From Paraphaeosphaeria minitans (Eukaryota > Ascomycota > Dothideomycetes > Pleosporales > Didymosphaeriaceae), in NCBI GenBank assembly GCA_015832175.1, contig WJXW01000002.1:3658001-3722000 (forward strand): a stretch of DNA of 64,000 nucleotides, given 5' to 3'. Positions 44,644-56,447 of this stretch are shown piece after piece; positions within the stretch are counted from its first letter, which is position 1; every line of letters begins with the position of its first letter. The notes under the pieces were generated by a model, which was not told the DNA's origin, did not search any database, and saw nothing but the letters and a program-made list of their open reading frames with translations. Both the position numbers and the translations under genes were made by a program.

Positions 44644-47600
44644 TTACTTGTCAAAGTGCAGAAGCATTCCCAGCACGGGGATAAGCTGCTGCTGGTACTT
44701 CTTGTCCTTCTGTTCCAGGAACTGCAACATCACGTTCTTCAGGTAGACATAGTCGACGGCTCCATCGCCGGCTTGTGCAGAGGGCGCGCCGCCCCTGGGC
44801 GTAGGAGATGCGATGCGTGACCGAGCTGATTCGAGCGACGACCTTGATGACTGCACCGTGGAGTCTGCCGTCCGCGTCTTCAAATTTCTGAGCTCGTCTG
44901 ACATGGTCTTGCTCGACTTCTGGAGCTTCTCCAGTCGGCTCTGCGTCTCATCAAATGCGCGCCGTAAATCCACCTTCTCCTTCTCCAGCTCTCGCGTTTG
45001 CTTCTCGCTATCGTCCAGTGCATCGCGCAACTGACCGAGCGCCGTACGCACCTCGGCGGCTTCTTCGTTGGCTTGTGCTGCTCGCCGTTCCAAGTCGTCT
45101 CTTTGGCGTCTGAGCTCTCTCTCCGACGACGCCAAATCCTCCTTGTCTTCTTGAGCGCGCGTGGCTGCACGTTCTGCGTCGCGAACTTTTTGCTTGAGCT
45201 CCTCCAATTCACGCGCACGTCGCCGACCAAACGAACTAGCTTGCTCTTCGGCTCGTTCCCTTTCCTCGATCGCAATGTCAAGGCTTTCTTGCATCTCCCT
45301 GACCCGCGCATCGGCACGACTCTGCGCATCTGCCAGAAGCCTCCTCATCGTCTCAGCTTCACGACTGCGTTCGCTAAGTAGTCGGTGTGCGTCTGCAAGC
45401 TCCTCTTCCAGGCTTTCGCTCCTGGCGCGTACCTCCTTCATTTGCGTACCCATCTCTTGCGTGCTCATCTGCATGCTGTTCATCAAGTCCTGTGCGCTTG
45501 CATATTGCGCAGACTTGAGTTGGATCTCGTCGCGCAAACTGCCAGCTTCGCGTTGCAGTTTGGCGACCTGATTTTCCAGCTCATTAATCGTATTGCGGGA
45601 CTTCTTGACATCTTCTTGCGTCTCGGAGAGGTCTTTGTTGAGTTTCTCGCGACTTTCAATCGCGTCATTGCGATCACTTTCCGACTTTTGCAGGTCACGC
45701 TGAATCTTCCGGTTGGTCTCCTCCAGGGCAAGCCTCTGTGTCGTTTCTTGTTTGATCTTGTCGTTTAGTGTCTTTATGTCGCCGTCTTTATCGGACACCT
45801 GGGTACGATATGTCGCGATCTCAGACTTGAGGTCTTTGTCGCGGGCCTCCAGACGCCGCAATTCCGACGATTTCGTGGAAAGCTCCTCTTTGGTGCCTCG
45901 CAGCTCAGCAGCTTCCTTTCGTAAGAAGGTGAGCTCTGGTTGGGCCTTTGTCAGGATCTCTCGCATGTCAGTGAGTTCTTTGAAGCGCGATGCAGCCAGC
46001 TGTTCTGCTACCGACAGGTCGGTCTGTAGCGAATCAGCCTTAGCTTTGAGTTCCGCAAATTCAGCTGCCAGGGCTTTCTTTTCTTGCTCGGAGCTCTCTT
46101 GTGCAAGCTTGCCAGTGCGCAAGGCTGCAATTTCCTGCTCCAGCTTATCGAGGTTCTCTTGCAGAGCCGCCTTCTCGGCCTGCAACTGCTTCACCTTGTC
46201 CTTAGCGTCTGTGTGCTCCGAGCCAAAGTCAAGTAGATCCTGCCTCAGAGTTTCAATTTCCTCTCTCATTGCATCTTCGTCCCTCAGCTTGTTGTGCAGG
46301 TTGTCAATGAAATTGCCTTTTTCTGCAACCTCGCTCTCCAGGCGCTCAATTGCAGCAATCTTCGCTTCTAGATCCGATTTGAGCTGTGATACGGTCTTCT
46401 GGGCATCTTCCAGCTGCGACGGCGACAGTTCAGCAGCACTAGGGCTCAAGAGACCCGTAGAGTCGCCAGCCTCGCTTGGTGTCTTCTCCACAGAAGTTGC
46501 ATCGGCAGCCTTGCCACCCTTCTTCTTCTTTTTATTTTTCTTCTTGGGAGGGCCAGACACTGTAACGGGTGTCGGTGTCGGTATAGATGCTTCGGCACCA
46601 TTCGCGCCCTTCTCGTTCGATGCTGACGCGAGATCATTGTGAACTTTCTCCAGACCGCTTTGCGCCGTGTCACGTTTCGATTCAGCATCTTTCAGTTGGT
46701 CCCGCAAGTTATTCACCAAGCCGCTCAGAGTCTCATTGCGTTTGTCTGCCTTTGATTGAGTGTCGCGGAGCTTCACAAGTTCACCCTCCAGGCGCTCCAC
46801 TTTCTTTTTCAAGGCCTCTCGATCATGATTCTCCACAAGCTCTTCTCCCCGGGTGGCGTGCAGCTCTTCAAGCTCTTTTGATGTCGCATCCAGCTTCTCG
46901 TTGAGTTCTGCAAAAGTCTTCTCTTGTGCGCTGTATTCATCCTTTTGCGTTGACAAATTAAGCTCGGCAGCTTGGAGCTCGCTCTGGAGATCAGTGATCG
47001 TCATATCGAGCTCTTTCTGGCGAGCCTCGTTCTCCTTTTGCGCGCGCGTGTACTGGTCCTTGAAGGTCAGGAAGTCGTTTGTTGTTGTTTCGAGGTTCTT
47101 CATGAATGATTCTGCCGACTCCTGTGCTACTGAGAGCTCCTTCTTTAGTGACTGGTTCTCTTCCCCAAGCTTCTCAGCCTTGTGCTCGCTTTCCTTCAGC
47201 TGCGATTGAAGTCGAGGCAGCTCGTTATCGTAAGAGAAAAACTCTTCATCCTCCGTCGCTTCGGTTTCTTTCGAAGACTTCGATGGAGATGATGGAGCGA
47301 CGGAGTCTGTCTGAACAGTGGAATCGTCTTTCGGTACTTCGCTCGCTGCAACCTGGGCCTGCAATTTCTCCACTTCCTCCGTTGCCTCTTTTGCCTTCTT
47401 TTCCGCTTCGTCCCGCTTCTTGTTCATTTCGTCTCGCTCTTTGGAAACCCTCTTAAGCTCTTCCATGAGCATATCGCTTTTGACGTTTAGCTGGCCGAGA
47501 TATTCTACGAACGCCGCAGGTTCGCTGATTGACGTCAACGGAGTGTTCTCGCGAAGGGAAGCCTCAAATGCTTCAATCAGGCTAACTCGGCCGTGGGCAA

Positions 47601-48177
47601 TACGGTAGGAGCGAAGTAATTCTAAATGATGATTAGACAAGACCCTCCGCGCAATCGATCGCACTGACCAGAATATTTGGGTTCAAGTTTGTCGAGTTTT
47701 CTTAACCGAGCTCTTGTTTCTGGAGGCATCTCAGGCGCCGGTGGTGTGGTTCCTTCCGCGGCTTCAGCCTTCCCATCCTCCTCCTTCCCTTGGTCCTCGC
47801 CCGTTCCTGCCATATCTCCACCCTTAGCCTTCTCCTTCGGACGCGGGGTCCCTGCTCTACTCTCCTGGTCATCTTCTTCGCCTATGATAAATTCCGGGTC
47901 AAACTCTGAGGGATCGGGGCCCTTTCCCGTGGACGTTGTCTTGGTAGGAATATCGCCATCCTTTCCCGTGAGCGGGCGCTTCGACGGCGAAAGATTGCGC
48001 GAACTCGAACGCTTAGGGGTCGAGCCTGACCGCGATCGTGGCGTCTGGGCAGAAGCGCGCTGCTTTGCTTGCTCTTCAGCTATTCGGGCATCGAGTGCAC
48101 CCTTGATGCGCTGAGGTCTCCAGTTAGTTGTGAGTACATAAGTACAAGATTAATAGTACCTGAAGGCCTTGGAACAT
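44644..48177 (-). CDS. GRIP-domain golgin (Imh1-like coiled-coil, 1145 aa)
   Basis: Exons 48177-48160 (18 nt, MFQGLQ), 48110-47669 and 47621-44644; introns 49 nt (GTACTA, CTAAC, TCAG, phase 0) and 47 nt (GTCAGT, CTAAT, TTAG, phase 1). After a Ser/Pro-rich N-terminus, the block LEPKYSELLRSYRIAHGRV leads into about 850 residues of near-continuous coiled coil, rich in Glu, Lys, Leu and Gln. The last 45 residues form a GRIP domain (DYVYLKNVMLQFLEQKD...LIPVLGMLLHFD), which binds Arl1-GTP at the trans-Golgi. A Lys-rich run (KKKNKKKKKGGK) interrupts the coil. The protein should tether vesicles at the late Golgi. Its start lies 243 bp from that of zuotin on the other strand. Confidence 0.9.
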
Positions 48178-48420
48178 GTTCGCGATATACTATGTTGTTC
48201 AGAGATAGAAAGAGATCGGATCCAGCATCTATGAGGTTGCCATGATCCAGGTGTCCATTGCGCGGGCCGCGGCCAAACCGCACTGCGTGTGAGACGACAT
48301 TTCTGGGGCTGCAGGGGTCACCACGCTAGCGACCACTTCGGTAAGGTCCAGATCATAGCGTCGCCAAAATAATTCGATTCTTTCGCGGGACACTCCTCTA
48401 CACCCCGCAACACATACACC
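48178..48420. promoter_or_regulatory. Divergent promoter, golgin / zuotin
   Basis: The two start codons are only 243 bp apart on opposite strands, so both promoters must lie here. No TATA box stands out. Confidence 0.55.
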
Positions 48421-49817
48421 ATGGCATCTGCGCAGGTACAAATCAACCTGCCTCTGCCGGTTCTGCCTGCAGGCTGGACGGCCGAGAAGGACTTCAAGCC
48501 TGTCGGATCCCTTAGCAATGCGACCGACCGCAACATCGAGCCCGTCGGGCCCCATTTCCTCGCCCATGCGCGCAGGGTACGTAACACTGTAGACCGCATC
48601 TGAACATGAACTAATTACACTCTTCTACACAGAAGCGACACAAGCGCACTTTCTCTGAGGACGACCGTATCCAGGCCCAGGCCAGCGTGAAGAAGATCGA
48701 AGACGACGACGAGGGCGAGATCAGCGAGCCTGAGGACCCGCTTATGCTCCAGCGCGAGGCCAAGGACTGGAAGGGTCAGGATCACTATGCAGTTCTTGGT
48801 ATCACGAGGTACAGATGGCGTGCCACCGAGGACCAGATCAAGCGTGCCCACCGCAGGAAGGTCCTCAAGCACCACCCCGATAAGAAGGCCGCCAAGGGCG
48901 GAACCGAGGACGATCAATTCTTCAAGTGCATTCAAAAGGCCACTGAGGTTCTTCTGGACCCGGTCAAGCGAAGGCAGTTCGACTCCGTCGACGAGGCGGC
49001 GGACGTTGAGCCACCCTCCAAGTCGGAGACCAAGAAGGGCAACTTCTACAAGCTCTGGGGCAAGGTCTTTGAGGCTGAGGGTCGGTTCTCGCGCCAGCAG
49101 CCCGTGCCGAAGCTCGGTAACGAGAAGAGCAACAAGGCGGAGGTTGAGAACTTCTACAACTTCTGGTACAGCTTCGACAGCTGGCGAACCTTCGAGTACC
49201 TTGACGAGGATGTTCCTGATGACAACGAGAACCGCGACCAAAAGCGTCATGTCGAACGCAAGAACCAGAACTCTAGACGTAAGAAGAAGACTGAGGACAC
49301 TGTCCGATTGAGGAAGCTTGTTGACGACGCCTTGGCCCTCGATGAGCGTATCAAGCTCTTCCGCCAGCAGGATAACGCTCACAAGAACAAGCGCCGTCTC
49401 GACAAAGAGGCCGAGCAGAAGCGTCTCGCTGAGGAGGCTGCCAAGGCTAAGGAGGAGGAGGCCAGGCTCGCTGCTGAGAAGGAGGCTGCTGAGAAGGCAC
49501 AGAAGGCCGACAGCAAGAAGGCCAAGGAAGCTGCCAAGAATGCCTCGAAGAAGAACAAGCGTGTCATTCGCGGCGCTGTCAAGGATGCGAACTACTTCCA
49601 CGGAGCCGGAGACGCCCCGGCCTCTCAGATCGACGGCGCGCTCAACGATGTCGATGTTATCATCACCAAGCTTGATAACGAGGAGATTGCCGCGCTGACG
49701 GCGAAGCTGAGCGGAGCAAAGGGTGCCGATGCCATCAAACAGGTCTACCAGGACGAGGTCAAGCAGTTGATTGGCGCCGGCAAGTTGAAGGAGGGCGAGC
49801 TCAAGTCTCTTTCGTAG
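48421..49817 (+). CDS. zuo1: Zuotin, J-domain chaperone of the ribosome-associated complex
   Basis: Exons 48421-48576 and 48633-49817 (56-nt intron, GTACGT to ACAG, phase 0), giving 446 aa, close to yeast Zuo1. The J domain starts at about residue 102 (DHYAVLGITRYRWRATEDQ) with the HPD motif at 133-135 in LKHHPDKK. Next come the zuotin homology blocks FYKLWGKVFEAEGRFS and FYNFWYSFDSWRTFEY, then a long charged Lys/Glu/Ala helix (about 265-375), which in yeast binds the ribosome. Zuotin pairs with the Hsp70 Ssz1 and stimulates Ssb at the polypeptide exit tunnel in the cytosol. The open frame on the opposite strand (48615-49601) is a codon-bias shadow. Confidence 0.95.
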
Positions 49818-50454
49818 TGGGTGGCGTGGCTACCATCTTGGTTACTTAGATAGACTTTCTTCAGTAGATTATACTGCACTTTTCGAGCAACTACGCCAGT
49901 GCCAGTGCCAGGGCCACTGCCATTGCCAAATTGACTCGCCTATACTTACTCAAAAGTGATGGCTCTTTTGCTGGATATAGAGAGAGCGGCTCACCCTCAC
50001 CTGCCACGCCACGGGCTGCCGTTTGACACTTGCAAACTTGACGTGTTTGGGTTGCTGTCCTTCATCACCTGCATGCCACCAAACGTTCACGTGCCTCGTG
50101 CAACGTCCGGGCGGCTCCATGTCCCCACGCTTGCCCAGCAGCGAAGTCGCCCGTTTGGAACTCGTGTTGGGCGCGACATGGAGCAACTTGTGTTGACTTG
50201 GAAGCAGCAACTGCCCTCAATCCATATTGAATAACTTCCCCAAGCGTCGTCGGACAGTCGCCCATCGCGACCGACCAACCTCTTCAGCGTCACACTCAGT
50301 CGCCAATCGCCCGATCCCCCGCCTAAACCCCCCGCGCCAAGCCGAAGCACAGCAGCATCGTCACTTGTCGGAGCGCACGATTGCACGCAAGGATTTCGGC
50401 CGGCGCAGTCTGGCATGCGCTTTTGCGACGTGATCTGATCAGATACCTAGCAGG
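49818..50454. other. Intergenic, no gene seen
   Basis: Spacer between tandem plus-strand genes; a GCCAGT/GCCATT hexamer patch at 49895-49925. No gene. Confidence 0.5.
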
Positions 50455-52036
50455 ATGAGCGGCGTTCCCCCCACGTCACTATCACGGAATGCCTCTCCAG
50501 CACCTCCCCGACCCCGAAGCTCGACGCCAGGCCAGACGGTGAGTCCACAGCTGCTGCCCGCCTCAGCAGGCTCGGAGGACCCCTCGCGCCGCCCGTCGAT
50601 TCAGTTCAAGGCTCATGCCGACCGGTCGCACCCCAGAGGCAGCCCGCGCCCTAGCCAGCCAAGACGCCGCATATCGTCACCTCCTCCTCCCCCGTAAGTA
50701 TTGGCTCGCTACTATACGCGTGCAGACCGCCCAGTCTTAAGAGCACGTTCATGCACCTAGCTTCACCATTCGCTGTCGTTGTTTTTCCTCCTCTTACTCT
50801 CAATGACCGACGGCCATGGCGGAGTATGCCCTACTGCCCGAGGGCAGCTCTAGGAGAGAGCACTAGAGTTGGGAGCCTCTTATGTTCCTCACAGTTGCTT
50901 CTATTGACGCGCCTTTTTGCTAACAGTTCCACAGTGTGTTCCAACCTCGCGTATCCTTCGATACCTTCGACAAACCGGCCGATTTTATTGAAGAAACCTC
51001 GTTCACGCTCATAGCCAAACACAAGGACTACGAGTACACCAAGCGCTCACGAACATTCCTATGCGGCTGCGATGACAACGACTATTCCGACTATGCGCTG
51101 CAATGGCTGATAGACGAGCTGGTGGACGACGGCGACGAGGTTGTGTGCTTGAGGGTTGTGGAGAAAGACGACAGCATAGCCAGCGACAGAAGCGTAGAAA
51201 AGGGCCGTTACCGGGCTGAGGCGGAATCATTGATGAAGTCTGTTCAGGGGAAGAACCATGAAAATAAGGCGATCAATTTGGTTTTGGAGTTTGCGATGGG
51301 GAAGGTCAACACTGTGATAGATGACATGGTGAGCCAAACCACTGCGCGTAGCCGTATCAAGACTAATTGTTCGCAGATCAATTTGTACGAACCGGCAATC
51401 CTCGTGGTCGGGACCAGAGGTCGAAGTCTCGGTGGTTTCCAAGGTCTGCTTCCTGGATCGGTCTCAAAGTACTGCTTGCAGCATTCGCCTGTGCCCGTCA
51501 TTGTTGTGCGTCCTTCGTCGAAGCGCAACAAGGCTCGAACCAAACGCGCTCTGGATCCAAACAGACACTCTTACAAGGACTTATTGGAAAAGAGTGGCCA
51601 CCTGATCGACACCGATGCACGTATTTTCACTGCAGACTCACAAGGAGCATCCGAGGATGAAGCCGCCGCGGTGGCCGCAGCGATTGGATATAGACCGCTC
51701 GGAGGAAGTCCACTGGTTCAAACTCAGACTATCCCCGTGAATATGGACCGAACCATTGCCGACCAGGACCTGAAGAGCCCCGGCGTTGTTATGAAGAGCC
51801 CGGAACTGCAGCATCTTGAAAGTCCCGAAATATCAGATTCGAGCAGCAGCAGCAGCGATGAGGAAGATGAGGGTGGTGTGCCAACGGCTTCTTCCGGTTT
51901 GGGCGTCAACGTTGACACGCAGGCCGGGGAAGAACAGCCGCTGCCTGAGACAAATAGGAAACACTCTTTCGAGACAGGCCCTGGGCACGATGGTGCAGAG
52001 TCCACACCGCGGGAGCCAGAGACCAAGGCGGATTAG
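50455..52036 (+). CDS. Universal stress protein (UspA domain, about 430 aa)
   Basis: Exons 50455-50693, 50935-51328 and 51377-52036. The first intron is long for this window (241 nt, GTAAGT to CACAG). The second (51329-51376) is exactly 48 nt with no stop, so translation continues through it if it is not spliced. GTGAGC, CTAAT and GCAG signals and the clean join VIDDM/INLYEP argue it is an intron. The Usp domain spans about residues 110-265: FLCGCDDNDYSDYALQWLID at its start, and the nucleotide-binding signature ILVVGTRGRSLGGFQGLLPGS, then VPVIVVRP. The N-terminus is Ser/Pro/Arg-rich; the C-terminal 150 residues are acidic and Ser-rich (SSSSSSDEEDEG). The family is linked to stress survival; the fungal role is poorly defined. 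Confidence 0.88.
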
Positions 52037-52743
52037 GTGTTCAATGCCGAGTCGACTCAACATCAGTACTCAATTTGTGTGCCCTATTGTTCGACTCAGT
52101 AGAATGCAGGGCTTGCCCGAGCGCCCAACACCGTCCCGTTCGCGGGCAAGCGAAACCATCAATCGAAAAGAGACATGATAACGAGTTTATGAATTCGGGG
52201 GAGATTAGGTAGATAATGCAAGCAAGTCTGCCCACGCAAGACCAGACCACATCTCGACTTCAGAAAGCGATTGTGTGCTGCGACCTAGATCTAACTGTGT
52301 TCACATGCGCAGCTTTTCTGCTATTGACCTACATGTGGGGTGCCTAATCTGCTGCTGTGCCTTATCGATTCTGCAAGATGTGGATGCTGCAAACCTTTCT
52401 TCTCCAAGCCTATGCCTAAGTCTTTAACTGTCGACGCAAATACTTGGGTAGCCAAACCCCTGGGGAGATCTGCTCTAGGGATGACGACACGGGAGCCGCG
52501 TGGGGTGCTCTTGGCGAAGTGGTAACTCGAAACACGTTCCGCGCGTTCTGAGCGTTCCTTCAGACAGTCCCAACATTGGATAGATATGGTTGGTTGTTGG
52601 CTTGTCAGCAAACTGACAAGAACTATCGAAGCAGCCCACATGGTGAATATATCGAGCGCACGCGCATCCTTCTGACGACGACGTAGTGGTAGTGGCGCGA
52701 CGGCCTGCACGACGGCTACACTTAACACATATACTTGTACTCC
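52037..52743. other. Intergenic, no gene seen
   Basis: Spacer of 700 bp between tandem plus-strand genes; no repeat or coding signal. A 183-codon minus frame crossing into the next gene is not accepted. Confidence 0.5.
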
Positions 52744-54394
52744 ATGCTGCCGCTCGACGACTGCGATGCCTGCAGCCCCGACTGGGTAAAAACGCGAAGC
52801 CCATCTGCTATGGCGATTTCCGCTCTCCCGTTCGTGGCGACGTTCTTCATTGTCGCTGTCGCCGTGTCGCATAGGCTCTTTCCGCTGCTATCTGGGCACG
52901 CGCCCTTGAAGAGCCACCACGATGCTCAGCTAGCAGGCTTCGCATTTCGCGAAAGGACGTCAATATTCAGGAAATTGCGCGTAACAGCACGCGCGATCGC
53001 CAGCGCAACGTTCTCCACGAACATCGCGCTATCTACCGTTCTCGTCGAGCTTATTCTCTGCGAGATTTCGAACACCGTCAATCGTGCAACGAGGACACTG
53101 GCGCTGAAGATCACACTACCTTCGCTATTGTTCCTGATCATTGTCCTTACTCCAGCATTGATTATACATTCGGTAGTTTCGGGGTGGAGTTTGAGCGGAT
53201 CACAGAAAGGTCAGCGTAGGCTGGAGTGGGTTCTTGGGATTACAGGTCTGGCGACATGGCTTGCAGGCTTCTGGTACCTGGGCAGAGGGCTGCTAGGCAC
53301 GTTCCTACACGAGGAATCATATATCCACGAGCATACCTTCAGCGAGGGTTGCCTAGAAAGAATCGGTGTCATCGGTATAAGCCTGATGGCTTCGCTGGCC
53401 GGCTTCGCCGCTGTCAGTTCGCTCTGGCAGACTTTTGGCGTGAAATACCGCCTGGTACGTGGTTTCTCCGGAACTACCGAATCATTTGCGGTACACTAAC
53501 TGCTATCGATAGGTCACCGAGTCAGATATCGCTCGCAAACAAGCCGGGCTTGATGCTTCGAACGACATGCTTGCAACGAAGGAAAGTCGGCTTCGTGCTG
53601 TCCAAAGAAAACTTTCGGACACACCCCAGGAAGGGTTCGTCACCCGCGTCGTGGGCAGTCTGCGCGGAAACCCTGATATTGTAGAGCGAAACACCCTACA
53701 GCTCGAAATCCAAGGCCTCGAGACGATGCGCAACACTCTTCAAAACTCATTGTCTATCTTACAGAACCGGCGACAGACCCAGCTCCGTTCACACACGGTT
53801 CAGGGTCGCTTGTTGAACCTCGTATCATTGATATTCTCTGTCTATTGCTTCTACAGAATCACAGCGACGACATTTACTACTCTGAGACGCTTCTCATCCC
53901 CAAATACAAGCTTCTCGAACACTGATCCGATCAACAACTTTCTCGCGATATTAGCCAAGCATTGGGACCCTACCATAGACCGCGTCGCCTGGAGTCGCAC
54001 TATATCTTTCCTGCTCTCCGGTATCATGCTCTTGGCATCCTTCAACAGCGTCGTGCAGACCTTTTTCCTTTTCGCGCGCGTACTCCCAGGCGTTCTTCAC
54101 CACGCCCAGGCCAACTTTGCATTACTCATCTCGCAGATTGCCGCCACGTACGTGATCAGCTCCGCGCTCCTGCTGCGGAGCAACTTGCCGGTAGAGATGA
54201 AGAGTGCTATCTCTGAGGCACTCGGTGCGCCGTTGGAGCCGGCCTTCACAGAGAGGTGGTTTGAGGGATGGTTCTTGCTAGCGAGTGCAGCCACGGCGAT
54301 AGGGCTTTGGGCGGGAAAGCGATGGAAAGGCCAGGGGTGGGAGGATGAGGACGAGTTTGGGGAAGGAGACCTAGAGATGGGAAAGCTGAACTGA
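52744..54394 (+). CDS. Golgi pH regulator (GPHR / GTG family) anion channel
   Basis: Exons 52744-53454 and 53513-54394 with a 58-nt intron (GTACGT, CTAAC, ATAG, phase 0), giving 530 aa. The protein has about eight or nine membrane segments in the typical GPHR order. Five are N-terminal, then a hydrophilic loop with a coiled coil (LRAVQRKLSDT...QLEIQGLETMRNTLQNSL), and then LLNLVSLIFSVYCFYRI and three more. The segment FLHEESYIHEHTFSEG and the block YCFYRI...DRVAWSRTISFLLSGIMLL match the N-terminal GPHR and ABA-GPCR-like domains. Animal GPHR is a Golgi anion channel needed for acidification; the plant homologues are GTG1/2. The gene follows the Usp gene on the same strand, with no sign of a functional link. 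Confidence 0.88.
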
Positions 54395-55190
54395 TGCGGA
54401 ATTCGACTGCTGTATTCTTACGGACGTCATTGTTCAGCATTGCATATAGTTATCCAGCGTAGGACACCGTCCCTACTTCTATGAATGCTACGATTAAACA
54501 TACCAGGCAGTACTACCAACAGAAAGTCAATTCCGGTTCGGAGGACAATTGGAGCTTTGTGTTTTGTTGTGATGGGAAACCCATTGCGAGCTGTACTGTC
54601 ACATGGCATGACTCAAATATAGATCCAACACGCCGTTCGAGTTTCTGTAGATGTCCAACAAAATACCATCGACAATCGACATCCAAGATAATCGGTGTCT
54701 GAAGCAGAAGCCGTCAGATAGCGGTACAGAAGCAAACCCGAAACCGAAACACATGGTCTGATTTGATACGCCGGACATAATTACCGGTGGCCATCCTGCA
54801 CTAGTCTATCAGCAAACAGCCGCAGCTTGTCAGCGCGTGTTTAAAAAACATTGACGTAGACACATCGCGATCTGAGATTGGGTGCGCGCCAACCGTGTTT
54901 GTAACATGACGTATGCCGTGGGGCACGCAATGGATGAAAAGCGCGGGGTTCGCGCGTTGCCTGCACGCTTCATTGACCTCTGAACGACTTTCCGGACTCT
55001 TCGAATCTAGCAACACTCAAACCTTTGTAAGTCAGCCGTCTTCCTATGCTGCAGTTACAAGAGCGCTGTGTACATAGTGGAAGGAAGCAACTAACTGCCA
55101 TCACAGTTACCCTAACAACCCCCCCCCAAACCGTACGAGCTCCAATCGAAAGTATATCCGTACACTCATCTAACGGCCACACAGATCAAC
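54395..55190. other. Intergenic with a 5'UTR intron
   Basis: Spacer before the 70-aa gene. A consensus donor GTAAGT at 55027 and an acceptor CACACAG at 55178-55184 with a CTAAC branch, 6 nt before the start codon, suggest a 158-nt intron in the 5' leader. Confidence 0.5.
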
Positions 55191-55403
55191 ATGTCCGCTC
55201 AAAACGGTGGCCGCCAGTCTCCCGAGCCCGAGCAGCAGACGGGCGCTCAACAGTCCGACGCCCCCGCCACCAACATCAACGACCAGGGCGGCGCTCCCTC
55301 GGAAGGCACCAAGCAGGCCAACGAGGACCAGAGGGCCAAGCTGGAGTCAAACCCCACACACCCGCTCGCGAAGCACGCTGAGCAGACGACGAGCAAGAAA
55401 TGA
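55191..55403 (+). CDS. Small hydrophilic protein (70 aa), probably stress-related
   Basis: Single coding exon after a likely 5'UTR intron. The protein is very hydrophilic, with no Cys, Phe, Trp or Tyr, rich in Gln, Ala, Glu, Asn and Pro, so probably disordered. It ends with SNPTHPLAKHAEQTTSKK, a pattern I have seen in short conserved ascomycete proteins without an assigned role. The clean ATG in a good context (ATCAACATGTC), the leader intron and the composition support a real gene. Function is unknown; a stress-protective role is a guess. Confidence 0.7.
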   Translation: MSAQNGGRQSPEPEQQTGAQQSDAPATNINDQGGAPSEGTKQANEDQRAKLESNPTHPLAKHAEQTTSKK

Positions 55404-56096
55404 GCTGGGTGGAGAATGAAGCGGTTTCATGGAGTCGGGCACGCATCACAAGTGGTTAAGATAGATCACTATTGAGTTGCGGCTCTATAACGAAAGGCTA
55501 CAAAGAGGTGGCGATAGCCTCATAATGACATTTCATGATTGACGTCATTTGCATTGTTCTCTCGATGTCTGTGCATGTTGTGATAGAATCTCCATTTGTC
55601 TATGAATACGAGTGCAAATGTATCAGTGCATTCGGAATAGCTTTCAGTGCCACATTGTTATTGTCGTGTCTACGATACTAATGGAGACGCTGATATACCA
55701 CTTCTCGTTTAAAGGCACTCTCAGAATGACGGTCTTCGCTACGCTTAGCTGCTTTCGTACACATAAGCTTCCTATTGTTCGGCAGGAGTATTTTCTTATT
55801 TTATGAACAATGAAGCAGATATAGAAAGTCTACCAAAGGTGCAGGTCTTGCGCTGTCTTTTCTAACAAGTGTGTCCGCGTTGGTTGGTAGCATGCTCGGA
55901 CGCTTCCCCCCACACCGAGTTTTCTGCCCCTGGCTAGTCTCCACATAGTAACCCGCTTGGATTCGTCAGCAGCCGGTACAAACGCCGTACAGTGCGCGCA
56001 TTACCGAGGGGAATAATTGCAAGTCCTGATCTTACTCAAAATTTTACTGCTATATATATTTAACGAAAATACATTCCTATATCAAGTAAAACAACG

Positions 56097-56183
56097 GGGC
56101 TTGTGGTTTAGGGGTATAATGTTCGCTTCGCATCTTCCGAATGTGTCTGCGAAAGGTCCTGGGTTCGATTCCCAGCAAGTCCA
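56097..56183 (+). tRNA. tRNA-Ala (anticodon CGC) with a short intron
   Basis: Acceptor stem GGGCTTG pairs with CAAGTCC, including G3:U70, the identity mark of alanine tRNA, with discriminator A. The A box (TGGTTTAGGGG) and B box (GGTTCGATTCC) are present. The anticodon stem TTCGC/GCGAA encloses a loop with CGC at 34-36. A 15-16-nt intron lies one base 3' of the anticodon, the standard place for nuclear tRNA introns. The T stem is CTGGG/CCCAG. Confidence 0.92.
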
Positions 56184-56186
56184 CAA

Positions 56187-56193
56187 TTTTTTT
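56187..56193 (+). terminator. RNA polymerase III terminator (T7)
   Basis: Seven T start four bases after the tRNA discriminator base; a second T run follows at about 56229. Confidence 0.8.
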
Positions 56194-56447
56194 CACAATT
56201 TCATCGAAGTGCGTGGGGTTCGCACCCTTTTTTTGGCCGGCCCAAGGGCACGAGGAAAACGATTCGCAACGGCATACTTTGATCTCTTGTTTCATGACAA
56301 TTCTTCTCAGGCTCCTCCACCCCGCCTTTTGCTTGATGGCGCTCAGCAACTCCTACTTGTGCCGCCATCATTGCAAGAGGTATGCAAAACACGTTCACGC
56401 ATACTTGCCTAACTTTCTAATAAAAAGAAACTATGTCACAGACGTTA

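Noticed and set aside
44230..44820. 196-codon plus-strand frame
   Set aside because: Built on a poly-C run and CCCATG repeat, and overlaps the golgin GRIP end.
45713..46642. 309-codon plus-strand Ser-rich frame (and 44813-47608 neighbours)
   Set aside because: Antisense to the golgin coiled coil; Ser/Cys/Phe-rich mirror of Lys/Glu-rich codons.
48615..49601. 328-codon minus-strand frame rich in Leu/Val
   Set aside because: Exactly antisense to zuotin; the frame is open because of Lys/Glu/Ala codon bias in the charged helix.
52321..52872. 183-codon minus-strand frame
   Set aside because: Overlaps the GPHR start on the other strand; no domain.
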